Counted from the stretch's first letter, positions 12,341 through 23,316 are shown. The stretch: 64,000 nt of DNA from Petrosia ficiformis (GCA_947044365.1 OX345646.1:3480827-3544826); one strand, 5' to 3'. The notes: generated by a model from the letters alone, not told the origin. Program-made: numbers and translations.

Positions 12341-12430
12341 CTCAATAGTATTAACATCTGCTCCATCAGCAATCACATCTTTAATTTTCTGAATATCATC
12401 ATCCCATACTGCATCATATAACTGATCATT
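12341..12430 (-). CDS. First ankyrin-like exon (copy A)
   Basis: A 90-nt exon, phase 0-0, with acceptor CTTTAG and donor GAG|GTGAGT. It starts NDQLYDAVWDDDIQKIK and ends ADGADVNTIE. The LYDAV..D..K...LI..GADVN pattern is typical of the capping first repeat of an ankyrin array. The copy B equivalent (39658-39750) has one more codon. Confidence 0.83.
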
Positions 12431-12995
12431 CTAAAGTAATTAGAAATAGTATTATGTAAAATATGTTTTATTATAAATTATAATTCTCACTAATAAATTA
12501 ATAACAAAACTGATCATAAACTTGTTATAATTAATAAAATATCTCAAGTTAGTACATTTGTATACTCTATTACATGAATATATGTAATGTATTATTAGTT
12601 TAGTACTTGTGAGGAATTCAATTACCTGACTTTAAGTATAGTACAATAGTATAAAATTATCAAATTATTATCCTATATCATGAGTCACATGATATAACAA
12701 AGTACTAATTAATTTCTATGATTATGAGTTAATCATAGTCAATAGAAGTGTGGTCATTGTTCAAATACTCATTTGCTCTTTTCATTCAGTAGCTTAATTT
12801 CAATATCTTTCTATTATTATACATGTATATAATCAAGTTACATTCCTAAAATGTACAAGACTAGTGAAGAAAAGGATCCATCCACACATAATCTTACTTA
12901 AAACAGGATCCATTACCAGTGATCAGTACTAATAATAATTATTATGTAAACAAATTTCACAGACACATGTATTACGTACATGTATACTGACATAC

Positions 12996-13067
12996 CAATT
13001 CCTCTTGCTGGAGCCTATCCATTTGTAGTGGTTTTCCAATATGTTGAATTTCAGTATTATCAAATAT
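12996..13067 (-). CDS. N-terminal exon with likely start codon (copy A)
   Basis: A 72-nt exon between a GTCTAG acceptor and a TTG|GTATGT donor. An ATG at 13020-13022 with G at +4 gives MDRLQQEEL before joining the first ankyrin-like exon in frame. The 15 codons before the ATG are also open, so translation could start further upstream. I found no convincing upstream coding exon with a matching phase-0 donor, so I place the start here. Confidence 0.6.
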
Positions 13068-13863
13068 CTAGACAATTAGTAAGTAAATAATGAGATAGTA
13101 ACAATTTATATATTTATTTCACAGGTTTCTGAATAATATCAGGAGTATATGATAGTAATGGAGTATTTAACAGGAACATTGACACAGTTTCTACATGTAA
13201 TATTCACTATTCTAAATATAAAATCATGCCACATCCTTACAACTATACTGTCATATAATATATGATGTAGTATATTGAACATTACATGAAGAAGTACAAA
13301 TATGTAAACTTTATAAGTTCCGGTAATTCCATCATCATTTATATACGTGTATATTTTAATAGTTGTGGGAAATGTAATTCATAAAATACATTTACCACAA
13401 CTATATATTAAATGAAGGAAAATAGAAATCAATAGATATATTATACCAGGTATATTGGATAGTAGTGTCTTATCCCCACCTCATAATAATCATTTGAATA
13501 TAATTATATTCATTACTATAACTTAATAAACAAATTAGTTTCATCGTCCTAATAATGATATTCATTGAGGAAATCCACCCAAAGGATGAGAAACTAGTAG
13601 TCTGTTGCCATAGCCACCGAATTATGTAACTAATACATGTATATATCTTGAATACTAGGGATAGTAGTATCAATATTTTATATTAGACTATGTATTAGAC
13701 TCCATCTGGGATCAGGAATGATATACTCCTCTGCTGTTTATATACACTCTTTATCATCTGGGGACTAAACCTAAAATCTTAATGAGAGCACGTTAACTTT
13801 CTGGTTTATTAGATAATAGTGTTGGAAAAAATTAAGGGATTACTAATCATACACATACATTAA
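13068..13863. other. 5' flank of the copy A gene, no gene recognised
   Basis: AT-rich sequence nearly identical to 40,388-41,176. It probably contains the 5' UTR and promoter of the minus-strand gene, but no core promoter motif stands out. A palindrome (TTGTGGGAAATGTAATTC and its partner at 13,362-13,402) is present. The 67-codon frame at 13,470-13,673 starts at TTG and has no gene-like features. Confidence 0.5.
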
Positions 13864-14479
13864 CCCTTAGAGCACTGATGTCACATATATGTGACATTTC
13901 ACCCGTACGTGGTTCGCCGTCTGTTTCTGGCTACACGAAAGTTGACGAAACTGTCCAAATGCTTGTAATTGGCGTCAACCACAAGCACAAGCTGATGAAC
14001 ATGGCTAAAAAAAGTTGATGTTTTTTCGGCTGGCCTTTGGCCTAAATAATGACTACGGGGGGAATTTTAAAGGGGGGTGTCCCCCCGTTAATGCGGGGGT
14101 TGGAAGGGGGCGCAGCCCCCTTGATGCTGACGAATTTAGCATTTTTTGACCCCGCCCACGCCCTCCGGTGGGTAGCTGAGGCATTTTCCTTGCTGTGAAA
14201 CCTGAAATCGTGGGTGTAGCTGGTGCCAACATGCAGTGGGGTCATTTTGTTAGCCCCAGTTCCAGTCAAAAAGGGGAGAGCACTGCATTTGACTTGATCC
14301 TACGATGCGCTTGGTGACTTTCGAGTCCCGGTAAGCAAGTTGGTGGAAGTAGTACTCCATGTCGAAAAAGGAGCCAAGTTTGGGGTAGAGAAAGTGAACG
14401 GTGGCCACATTATATGCAATAGAGTCGCCAGTGTTGGAAATGGGAAGAATTTTGAAAAACAGGCTCAGTGCTCTAAGGG
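13864..14479. mobile_element. PiggyBac-like MITE with GC-rich cargo
   Basis: Perfect 15-bp terminal inverted repeats (CCCTTAGAGCACTGA) are flanked on both sides by TTAA (13860-13863 and 14480-14483), the hallmark of piggyBac-type insertion. The 616-bp interior is much richer in G and C than its surroundings and contains the inverted run GGGGGGTGTCCCCCC. On the minus strand an uninterrupted frame of about 70 codons runs from the right TIR (about 14,467 down to 14,256), with GC-rich codons such as GCC ACC, CTC TAC CCC and TTC GAC. I do not recognise the protein. The copy B element has lost its left end and carries a one-base deletion in this frame. Confidence 0.85.
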
Positions 14480-14483
14480 TTAA

Positions 14484-15463
14484 TAACCATTAACATGTTC
14501 AACATATGATGTAAGGCAACGACTATTTACATGAAGAAGTATTGTAAACATCTATCAGAATCAAATGCATTTAATATGTTGGGTCACAATTCCTTCATAC
14601 TAATCATATCATATCTAGTCTATTGGTACTGACCATTAACGTAGAGGAGGAAAAGTCATGAGACAAGCACATATGCTACTTGTATAAAGTATGCATATTA
14701 AAAGTGTGGAGTAATGTCACACTATATCATATCCAAGTGAAACTTCAGTACCTCTCACAAATTCATAAATTCTCATACTGTTAACCATAATATGAGAATA
14801 ATTATTATGATGATAGCAGGAATTATGCTGGTTGGCTATATATAGAACGATAAACTGTTCAGCTAGACTCTCAGTTCCACTTTTTGTGTAAGTAGGGGAG
14901 TTCTCCAAACTAATAAGTAATACTTTAATAATTATTATATTAGATAACTTACTTCACTCTTTTATCTTGAATTCGCTACACTATCTCTGCAAAGAAGTAG
15001 TAAATGAGCTACGCCCTTTCTCGATCTCCTCCAAATAAAGGGTGTGGCTCATCAAATTAGGTGTGGTTCCTTCATCATAAGCTCCACCTTAAAACATGGC
15101 AAGAGAAACGGAGTCAGATATCAGTTTATAAATCAATAATCCTCATTATATAAACAGGTTAGTCATTGATGGTTTGTTTGAAGCTGATAGTAACTGTATT
15201 GTATCTTGTATTCAAGTAATGATATTTCCAGTTCATATTTTTAAATACCTATTTTTCATTATTCAGTTTGTATTGTAGTTGGACTAGACTACTCTCATTG
15301 TAGACAGATCAGATCTTCAAAGAGGTTCATGATAAAATTAATAATTATCAATACATTATTGTGCCATTTTGTAAAGGGAAAACTCTAGTGATAGTGTCAC
15401 ATAGCCAGACACATCCCACTATACCACATGTGAGGAGAAGGGTCTGGTGAAATCCTATGTCAC
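14484..15463. other. Spacer without a recognisable gene
   Basis: Duplicated at about 41,575-42,540. A minus-strand frame at 14,717-14,908 starts at TTG and does not connect in phase to the 13,067 exon. A GAAGTAAGT donor-like site near 14,950 on the minus strand could end a 5' UTR exon of the copy A gene. I cannot support more than that. Confidence 0.45.
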
Positions 15464-16086
15464 AGTTAAGGTAGTACTAGGGAGTGGGCGGATGCGACTC
15501 CAATCAGTTTCAAAATAGAATATTATATAATATGACTCTAACCTGGTGTAATAGCAACCTTCATATCTTCTGATCTTTATGTTTGTCTGTATGGGTGAGA
15601 GTGTCGCAAAAATCTCCATTTTTGCAATCGCAATAAGTACAAAACCAAGAAAGCCACGCCCACCAATCATGGCGTGCACAAAGTACAATGTATTTTGAGA
15701 AAACAAATAGAGCCGTTTTCTGAAAATTCATTTTATTTTTATAGTTACAAGAGGCTGAAGAAAGCTGAATTCTGTAGCTTTTCACTGAAACCATGAAATC
15801 TACCTTTCTGGGCACTATCAAACTCCGATCTTTCTCAGAGAGCAACTACAGTTAGCCTGCCAGGGTTTCCCACCCACCGCCCCCTCCACCACCCGAAGGG
15901 TGTGTTTAGCCTTGTTTCTGAAAATAAACTATCAGTGAAAACATTTAGGCCCAATAATTATACCCCGAGTGGGTGTGGCTTCCAAAAGAAACAGAATTGA
16001 ACCAGATTGTATGCAGCAGGAAGCTGACAAGACTAGACGCTGATTGGAGTTTCGTCTACCCCTCCCCCTAGTACAACCTTAACCAC
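15464..16086. mobile_element. TIR element with GTTAAGGT ends
   Basis: Inverted ends of about 45 bp (TTAAGGTAGTACTAGGGAG at the left, CCCTAGTACAACCTTAA at the right, each followed inward by a copy of CTCCAATCAG) mark a DNA element of about 620 bp. TTAA is present at both edges. Minus-strand frames of 83 and 94 codons inside it are conserved in copy B (42,532-42,922), but they overlap in two frames and resemble no transposase I know. Confidence 0.75.
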
Positions 16087-16264
16087 ATGTCTATTGTATC
16101 CATGTATAACTACATGCTTGTAGGGAACAAATACATGTAGCTGTAGTGATGTTGAATTTCTGTCCCGTGCATGCGTAAGTGTAAATTTACTCCCAACTTA
16201 CACCATATTACTGAAGAGTCCAAAATTGTATATTATAGATAACACGTTTTTTGGTAGGTTTACA

Positions 16265-16583
16265 TAAAAGATGCAGGGATGTCAATACTTAATAAGTATA
16301 TGAACAAGGGTCATGGAGGACAGGAGGTTAATGTACATGTACATTTATATGTACATGTATGTTGGACCCAAAACTAAACAAAACACTTCTATACAACCCT
16401 ACATAAGTATCTTTCATCTTTTGTTTTATAATGGTATAGGTATATACATGTATACCTGTGTACATAAAGGGAGTGGTTTTTTTTGTTTTGGGTCCTACGT
16501 GTACATGTGTATGTTACCTCTAGTACATCACAACCCTTGTTCACATCCTTTTTGGGTTTTCATGTCCCTACATCTTTTTTCAA
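16265..16583. mobile_element. Foldback MITE, family 1
   Basis: Its arms carry GCAGGGATGTCAA, GAACAAGGGT and CCCTACATAAGTAT, paired with inverted equivalents on the right. It is the same family as 5641-5953, with TACATGTA inserts. The overlapping plus-strand frames of 81-110 codons follow the repeat and are not genes. Confidence 0.75.
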
Positions 16584-16648
16584 AATGTATTATTCTACAA
16601 CTACATGTAGTACATGTATGTTCAGGTATAATGTTAGTAACATGACAG

Positions 16649-17052
16649 TAGGCCTGAGCCTATTATTCCCAAAACATTGCCTAATATTCTATTCTGAATT
16701 TCCCAAAATAGTATCCTATTATTCTTAATGAATTCACTGATTATTATTTTAAAATTTCCAAAACTCACATACATGTACATGTACATTGCAAGTGGTGGAT
16801 TAAGTTGCACTCTTTGCTTCCTAGAGATTTCTAAAGGTTTATGGCATCTAAATCGACTCAATGGTTATCTATCTCAGAAGAACTGTAACTGCAAGATGAA
16901 GAAAAGCTGCTATCACAGTTGGCCATTTTTCCAACATGTGCCACCATATGCCACGTGGCAATTATTTTAATCCTATTATTTCTGAAATTATTCTTATTCT
17001 GGGAAGCTCCTATTATTCTTTTAATTATTCGGGAATAATAGGCGCAGGCCTA
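16649..17052. mobile_element. hAT-like MITE with 8-bp target duplication
   Basis: The terminal inverted repeats are TAGGCCTGAGCCTATTATTCC and its near complement GGAATAATAGGCGCAGGCCTA. Flanks are CATGACAG and CATGACAC, an 8-bp duplication with one mismatch; in copy B both flanks are CATGACAC. The length is 404 bp. No transposase is visible. The 8-bp duplication and T(A)GG..CCTA ends fit the hAT superfamily. Confidence 0.85.
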
Positions 17053-17307
17053 CATGACACTTGGTAACCCACACCCACTAATACCTATTTCTATCAAACA
17101 TACAACTTTAACTACACACCTTAATTCTCATTTATAGAACCAAGTAATGAAAGAGATGGAGATTCTTTTCCAAACCAGACTCCAAAAATGAAGAAATTTA
17201 TTACTATAGAAATGGTAGGTTTGATAATGTCATGTACATGTATGTTAATACAGGTATACATGTGCATTGTGTGTACATGTATACATGTAATTGTGTTGTT
17301 TAGTTAA

Positions 17308-17847
17308 CCCTTTACACTCCATAATTAAACTGGACATTTTCTTTACATTCCCAAATTAATTTTCAAGGAATATGTGTGGGCTACTGTAACTACATGCACC
17401 TCTATAACTCTCAAGTTTTATTCAACTAGAATTTCTAACTTACTTTGCTGGAAATAAGAAAGCTATAGATGGAAAATTAATGCTTAACTATCAGCAGTAA
17501 GATAGCAAGATGAGTGCTTGAAAGTTTAGTAGTCCAAAGAGCAATATCCACACCTTTACTTACCTGTATAACTTCCACATTTTACACAACACAGCCTTCT
17601 AACTGACGTTTTTAAACAGAGCACCTTTTAACAAAGTCATAGATACTAAATACATGGTTTGTTAGTTGGAGGAAAGCAGCAAGACGAGTGTTTGAAAGTG
17701 CAGTGGTCAATGCCAACACCAGCAGTTGGTGTCTTTGTCAATTTGATCACTTATTACTTTGGATTGGTTACTTGTATAGCTTCGATTTAAAGCACATTTA
17801 GTGCACTGTCTTGAGTAAAAATTTGGTTTAAAAATGTATCAAAGGAC
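17308..17847. mobile_element. PiggyBac-like MITE, CCCTTTA family, one end missing
   Basis: It starts CCCTTTACACTCCATAATTA right after TTAA (17304-17307), and the interior matches the reverse complement of the complete element at 21046-21499. The homology stops near 17,847 at a tRNA-like sequence, so the second end is lost. Confidence 0.75.
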
Positions 17848-17853
17848 TGGTAT

Positions 17854-17920
17854 TGTCACTGGAAATCAAACTCCAGAGTCCAGGCTAAAGACTTCAGCCA
17901 CCAGTACTCACACCACTGAG
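17854..17920 (-). repeat. tRNA-like (SINE-like) unit, inverted member
   Basis: On the minus strand it reads CTCAGTGGTGTGAGTACTGG (A-box like), then GGAGTTTGATTTCC (weak B-box), ending CCAGTGACA. It is a diverged tRNA-derived sequence, head-to-head with the unit at 17,957-18,029. The B-box is too degenerate for a functional tRNA. Confidence 0.6.
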
Positions 17921-17956
17921 GTTTAAGAGGATTATGAAGTGATGATGATTGTGTGG

Positions 17957-18029
17957 TTGTCATAGCTCAGTGGTGTGAGCACTGGTGGCTGACATCAGTG
18001 GCTCTGGGTTGGATTACTAGTGACAACCA
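17957..18029 (+). repeat. tRNA-like (SINE-like) unit
   Basis: It has an A-box like TAGCTCAGTGGTGTGAGCA and a weak B-box GGGTTGGATTAC, with TGTCA...TGACA ends that can pair. With 17,854-17,920 it forms an inverted pair able to fold into a cruciform. The same pair is present in copies B (44,870-45,040) and C (51,975-52,170). Confidence 0.65.
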
Positions 18030-18473
18030 GCGTTTTTCACTTTCCTCTTTCAACCTTCATAATTACAATGTAGCATTTATAATATACATGTAACTCTATA
18101 TGATTATGAATGTACATGTACATGTACATGCATGTGTATGTATGCACTAGTGGCTGACATCAGTGGCTCTGGGTTGGATTACCAGTGACAACCAGCGTTT
18201 TTCACTTTCCTCTTTCAACCTTCATAATTACAATGTAGCATTTATAATATACATGTAACTCTATATGATTATGAATGTACATGTACATGTACATGCATGT
18301 GTATGTATGCACTAGTGGCTGACATCAGTGGCTCTGGGTTGGATTACTAGTGACAACCAGCGTTTTTCACTTTCCTCTTTCAACCTTCATAATTACAATG
18401 TAGCATTTATAATATACATGTAACTCTATATGATTATGAATGTACATGTACATGCATGTGTATGTACATGTGT
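17979..18473 (+). repeat. Tandem repeat, 3 x 165 bp
   Basis: Units start at 17,979, 18,144 and 18,309 and are almost identical. Each holds the 3' half of the tRNA-like unit, a TTTTTCACTTTCCTC tract and a TACATGTA-rich tail. Copy B has the unit once (about 44,985-45,150), so the array grew after the duplication. Confidence 0.9.
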
Positions 18474-18735
18474 GTATATACTAGGGCTGAGAGTAAGGCT
18501 CAACTTCCTTTTAACCCACTATATGATTAACAACCATACAATTGTACCAATGTGTGTATGAGCAAACACTAAAGTGGCTGTGACAGCAGCCTTAATTCAT
18601 CTTTAAACCTTTTCATAAGCCAAAGAGAGTTATAAATGTTTCCATATGGAGTAAAGAACTGCATACAAAGTTGGACAGAGCCTTAAGCTCCTGAAATATC
18701 AACTTTGTTTACATCTGAATTCTTCTAAGAGAATC

Positions 18736-19674
18736 TAACAATATTTTATTGTGTTATTATACATTCACAGAAACGTGTGATGAATACATAAAACACAATA
18801 AGGAACCTTTATTGAACAGAGGTCAGTGGCACTTTATGTAACTACATACATGTACATTCACAGAGGGTGGGGTTTAAGTTTCGTATTTGTAGTGTGATTG
18901 TACATGTAGTATGGACTAGAGCTGTGTACTGGCACCGATATTTCGATATTTTACCCGATAGCGAAAAATTAAAGCAATAACTGTGTTTGATAGGGAGAAT
19001 ATTGATTATTGATAGCCTACAACACCCACACCACGTGTCTTGTGTGCGTGCACAAATTGATAGCAGCTGGGAATGTCTTGATCAGTGGAATCACCAAGTA
19101 CTAGTGCCAGCTCGACTTTGAGTAACAAAACATCTATGCCCATTGGTAAAACATCTAAAGCATGGTACATGTAGTACTTTAGTACAAAAGATGATCCTAA
19201 GTCCCAAAAAGCCATGTGTTCTTCGTGTGAAAAAGAAGTCGTGCGCTTGGGTGGAACTACTTACCTTATGGCCTGTAAGTATCTGTTTATTTTTTTGGTG
19301 TTATCATAAACTCTTGTGGGTGTGGCAAAACCAGTATATCGGTAATATCAACTATAGCAATAACCAATAAAAATCATGCAAGGTGCACAGCTTTAGTATG
19401 TACTGGAACATATAGCACTCTTAACATTGCATTAAATTGGATTAATTTAAACTTTTAATTAACATTTTAATTGTTATTAATTAATCCTGGAATATGGTGT
19501 AGTTAACAAACCAAACAGCCAAGCAAACAGCAAACCCCACCTTCTGTGAATGTACATGTATGTAGTTACATAAAGTGCCACTGACCTCTGTTCAATAAAG
19601 GTTCCTTATTGTGTTTTATGTATTCATCACACGTTTCTGTGAATGTATAATAACACAATAAAATATTGTTATAA
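18736..19674. mobile_element. Large foldback element with arms of about 140 bp
   Basis: The left arm (18,736-18,880) and right arm (19,530-19,674) are inverted copies with very few mismatches, beginning AACAATATTTTATTGTGTTA. The loop contains the hAT element at 18,917-19,395. Copy B has both arms, with a further MITE inserted in the right one. Copy C keeps mainly one arm (52,920-53,030). Confidence 0.8.
18917..19395 (+). mobile_element. Deleted hAT element with relic BED finger (copy A)
   Basis: Ends TAGAGCTGTGTAC and its near complement GTGCACAGCTTTA are flanked by GTATGGAC and GTATGTAC, an 8-bp target duplication with one mismatch. On the plus strand about 19,165-19,272 encodes YFSTKDDPKSQKAMCSSCEK followed by GGTTYLMA, the N-terminal BED zinc-finger pattern (aromatic residues, CxxC, GGTTxL) of hAT transposases. 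A stop precedes it. A CCT|GTAAGT donor-like site follows. The catalytic core is absent, and the C-terminal piece seen in copy B has been deleted. Confidence 0.8.
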
Positions 19675-19920
19675 CAAAACGTTTTGGCCAAAGACATTTA
19701 TCAGCTTATTCTAAATCCTTTGGGATTAAGCTTCTTGATATACATATACGTAGTTATATGTACATGTATATTCATGACTTTCATTTATGTACATGTGTAT
19801 GTACAGATTGGTATTCATTATGTACATGTATGTATATGTATAATATTACTAAGATTATGAAAATGTGACTTATCATTAAATAACTAGTTTTGGAGATAGG
19901 AAGGCTGAATTCACAGGCAA

Positions 19921-19990
19921 GGCAAAAGTCAAACCCACGATCCTGGCTTGCTAGGCCATTGTTCTACTAACTAAGCCATGGGGACTCAGG
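19921..19990 (-). repeat. tRNA-like sequence (SINE head)
   Basis: On the minus strand it reads GTCCCCATGGCTTAGTTAGT (A-box region), a TGGC-CTAGCAA-GCCA hairpin like an anticodon arm, then GTGGGTTTGACTT (B-box like). The T-loop and acceptor stem do not fit a working tRNA, so it is tRNA-derived. Copies lie at 47,039-47,108 and 53,286-53,348. Confidence 0.6.
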
Positions 19991-20608
19991 AGACAGACTA
20001 AGCCATGGTGATCCATAATGGAGGTATCTTTTCTCCATTGCGGGAGAGGGAGTGGTAGATGTTGACACAGGTCTAATAACACTACAAATAATCTTTCAAC
20101 CTATAGGAGCACTCCCACCTGAGAATTCAGCATCTTTTCTCCAAATCTATTTTACTTTGTTTCTTGTCTATAGGGTGTTGTCACAATTCATTTCCACCAT
20201 TATTAGTTTTGAAGATGTAATACAAAAATGATTATATGATATATGATATTGTGGATTTATCATTTTATATATCATTTCATATAATGATATATAAACTTTA
20301 TCCTGAAATTATTTAAAGGACTATTCTCTCTTCAGGTTATCTGTTAGGAATAATTAAATATGAAATGATTAGTATATTAATAAAAGATTACTGTTTTAAT
20401 AATTCTTATAATGTAATATCAAACATGATAATAGAAGATTGATTCTATGAGGCTACAACCAAATGTAATAGTTCATTAATACAATTAATATAATATTATA
20501 AATCATTATTTTAAATACATCAAATTTCTAGTGTTTATATTCCTATTATTATTTATAATGTTCCTTTCTTCATAGATTCTCATAGAAGAGTTATAGTTTG
20601 ATATATCA

Positions 20609-20685
20609 ATGGAAGAGTTATTAGAGTCTTTAATGAAATCTACTACTGATGAGGTTAATTACAAAACACATCCCAATTATCAAGG
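20609..20685 (+). CDS. First coding exon of a small unknown gene (copy 1)
   Basis: After a CTTTCTTCATAG acceptor-like site and a short leader, ATG at 20,609 opens MEELLESLMKSTTDEVNYK and runs to CAAG|GTATCA, leaving in phase 1. The phase fits the exon at 23,091. I do not recognise the protein. The exon exists four times in the window: intact here and at 53,972, without its ATG near 47,730, and with an early stop near 58,782. The evidence is an ATG, splice signals and phase agreement. Between the two intact copies introns are as conserved as exons, so selection cannot be judged. Confidence 0.4.
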
Positions 20686-21045
20686 TATCATATCATTATC
20701 ATCATGTATTTATGACTCACATTTGCTTCCCCACATTTGAACTACATTGTGTATATTTAAATATTTGTTTGTGTCACATATGAGTTGTATACATACATGT
20801 AGTTGCTAAGGAAGTTTCATCATTCTGGGGAGGTAGGGATGTTTGCTCAATTTATTGTCATGGAACATACATGTATCTGAACATAAATGTACATGTACAT
20901 GTACAAGTATATCCAGGCTACATTTACATGTATGTACATGTGTATGTGCTGTAAATGGCTTTTTTCTCCTTATATCTTAATTTTTGTTGATGTTACATTG
21001 TATAGGCCATCATCATTTCTGTTTTGCAAAATAATTAATTTTTAA

Positions 21046-21499
21046 CCCTTTATAACCCATTGACATCTTCAGACATCCAAATTAATTAACTTTTAATTTC
21101 TATTGATGTCTACAGACATCATGTGTATCAATGGTTGTGTTTTGAAGTCCTTTGTGATATTTTTCAACCAAATTTGGACACAAGACAGTGTACTAAATGT
21201 GCTTTATGTTGTGCAAATGTCAAAGCTATACAAATAACCAATTATAAGTGATTGAATTGACAAAGATGTTAAGTGCGGTTGTTGACACTGACCACTGTAC
21301 TTTCAAACACTCGCCTTGGTGCTTTCCTCCAACTAACGAAGCATGATTTTGGTATCTTGACTTTGTTAGAAGGTGCTCTGTCTAACCAAGTTTGTTGGAG
21401 AGTTATAGAGGTGAAAATAGTTACATGTAGTTATTATACTTGAAAATTAATTTTGGAATGTGAAGAAAAACGTCCAGTTTAATAATGGGGTATAAAGGG
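21046..21499. mobile_element. PiggyBac-like MITE, CCCTTTA family, complete
   Basis: This 454-bp element has inverted ends CCCTTTATAACCCATT and (reverse complement of the right end) CCCTTTATACCCCATT, flanked by TTAA at 21042-21045 and 21500-21503. No coding capacity. A same-length copy is at 54,404-54,857, and partial copies start at 17,308, 44,390, 48,108 and 50,918. Confidence 0.88.
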
Positions 21500-22666
21500 T
21501 TAATTAAATACCAATAATATCACCCAATCATTCAGAAAATTTTAGGACATGTTCTGTAAGAAAACATTGAATTTACTATACTTTGAGATTACATTTGGTA
21601 GTCAAATCAATCTTGTCCACTCAAATCTAGAGAGGAGTGAGAATGAATAATCTCATACCTCACCCCTCCTTGATATGTGTGAAACTATGATGATTATAGT
21701 ATATGTACGTACAGTATATACATGTACATGTACATGTACACATGTATCTAGGGTTCAGTGATATTGACAGATATGTATACCTGATGTTATTATTACAATT
21801 ATTACATACACATGTACAATTATGTATTCTTAATGTGAGGTAATAGTTACTACAAATAAGTACTAACGGAACACAAACTAAAATTAAAGAATTAGTTGCT
21901 ATTCCTAACAGACAGTCTCAGTAGTGTTCATTAAAGCTAATTTATATGTATGATAATTATTATAATATATTAGTATAGTGATAGTCATCATCATGAGTGA
22001 CTACTACTGGGAGAGTTATAAGTATGATAAAGTTTAGACTCAGGCATACAGAAGAGGTGGGGTCACCCTGTGATTTGAAAACCATTCTACTCTAATAACA
22101 AACAACTTTGTAAATGCAGTATAAAGTAGTAAAAGTAAATATAATATATAATTGTACATATCATACACATACATGTATAAACAGGATTTCATTTTGATGG
22201 TAGAGGACATTTGCCCCACCCCCTCCTACCTTCTTGTTAATCTCAAAATTCACAAACAGTGTTAATGAAACCCAATACAAGTATTAATCAATGTATGCTA
22301 TCATATTCATGTAGCAATTCAATTGTTTAGTATATGGTTAATGATTTTAAAATAGAAAAGCAAAATTTAAAATTTTTACAAAGTTACCACATCCACATAG
22401 TGTTATTATAATCATATTCTATAGGTGTGTGTATTTATGTGTGTCTATTAATAACCACATCATATGAATATTGATACTATGAACAAGTTACTAGTATACA
22501 TGTAATAATAGTGATAGTCTTTATATTAAGCCTTTTAGTTACATGTATTTGTATAATTCATGATTACTGTTTCCATGGTAATCATTTAATATATAAATGA
22601 GTACATGAATACACAACTGATCTTGTGTTAAGTCTATCACTGACAAAGTAACTTAATCAATATCCT

Positions 22667-22669
<3 letters not shown>

Positions 22670-22754
<85 letters not shown>
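22670..22754 (+). repeat. (TC)n microsatellite
   Basis: About 85 bp of almost pure CT repeat. The paralogous tract at 56,032-56,111 is slightly shorter. Confidence 0.97.
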
Positions 22755-22756
<2 letters not shown>

Positions 22757-23090
22757 TAAGCTATAATATATATGTATTTAATTATTTATTTTATTTAATT
22801 TTTACTTTTAAATTTAGTTTCCGTGTCATGTCTGCTACTTTTGCAGGCGACCTCACCTACTGCCTAGCATTTTAAATTGTCCAGGTCAGAGGTCGAAATA
22901 ATTCCCTATGTAATGGTGGTATTAGGTATCCTGTTGATGTCTGGCCAATTAATCTCTGTGTGTACATGTATGAGTGTTTGTGTAATGTACAATATATGTT
23001 TTGTTTGTTTCTGAGCTAACAACTATTAAACTGCACATGTCAATGGGCCATTTCATGCATGGTTATTACATTAGCTCTTCTCTCTCTATA

Positions 23091-23220
23091 GCATGCTATT
23101 GTTTTGAAACTCCACACATTGACAGCCATGCCTTTGAGTATTCATTCCATACAAGTACGAGTCTTACTCCAGAGGACCTTAAACCAGAACCAACCTTTAT
23201 CTTTACCTACCACAAGAATT
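23091..23220 (+). CDS. Second exon of the small unknown gene (copy 1)
   Basis: Acceptor CTCTCTCTATAG, then about 130 nt read in phase with the first exon: ACYCFETPHIDSHAFEYSFH, through LTPEDLKPEPTF, to YHKNL, ending at TTG|GTAAAT in phase 0. The composition looks protein-like (PEDLKPEP, aromatic pairs) and there are no low-complexity repeats. No known domain is recognised. Frame and sequence are identical in the 56,448 copy. Confidence 0.45.
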
Positions 23221-23316
23221 TGGTAAATACACATGTACATGTATAATGTAATTATGTGTATGTAGAGCTCAAAGTTAATACTTGTACTGACAACTAAAAA
23301 ATCAGTTGTCTTCCCA

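Larger units (their letters stand above)
1..21500. repeat. Segmental duplication, copy A (long block)
   Basis: This block aligns almost base for base with 30,797 to about 48,530, in both exons and introns. The offset is 30,796 near the left edge, about 27,106 near 9,943 and 27,320 near 13,060. The offset changes because copy A holds extra ankyrin exon units between about 3,340 and 9,800, while copy B has its own transposon insertions. Introns are nearly as similar as exons, which indicates a recent duplication. The left boundary lies outside the window. Confidence 0.93.
20686..23090 (+). other. Intron of the small unknown gene, with MITE and microsatellite
   Basis: It holds the complete piggyBac-like MITE at 21,046-21,499, a TACATGTA-rich stretch near 21,720-21,745, and the (TC)n microsatellite. 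A TTTTGCAG|GC site near 22,845 could start another exon, but the frame from it closes within about 35 bases. Confidence 0.45.

Noticed and set aside
14717..14908. Candidate first coding exon of the copy A gene (ENSPTYTKSGTES...)
   Set aside because: It would start at TTG and its only good donor is in phase 1, which gives a stop when joined to the phase-0 exon at 13,067.
15455..15845. Overlapping 83- and 94-codon minus-strand frames
   Set aside because: They fall inside a TIR element, overlap in two frames, and show no transposase motif.
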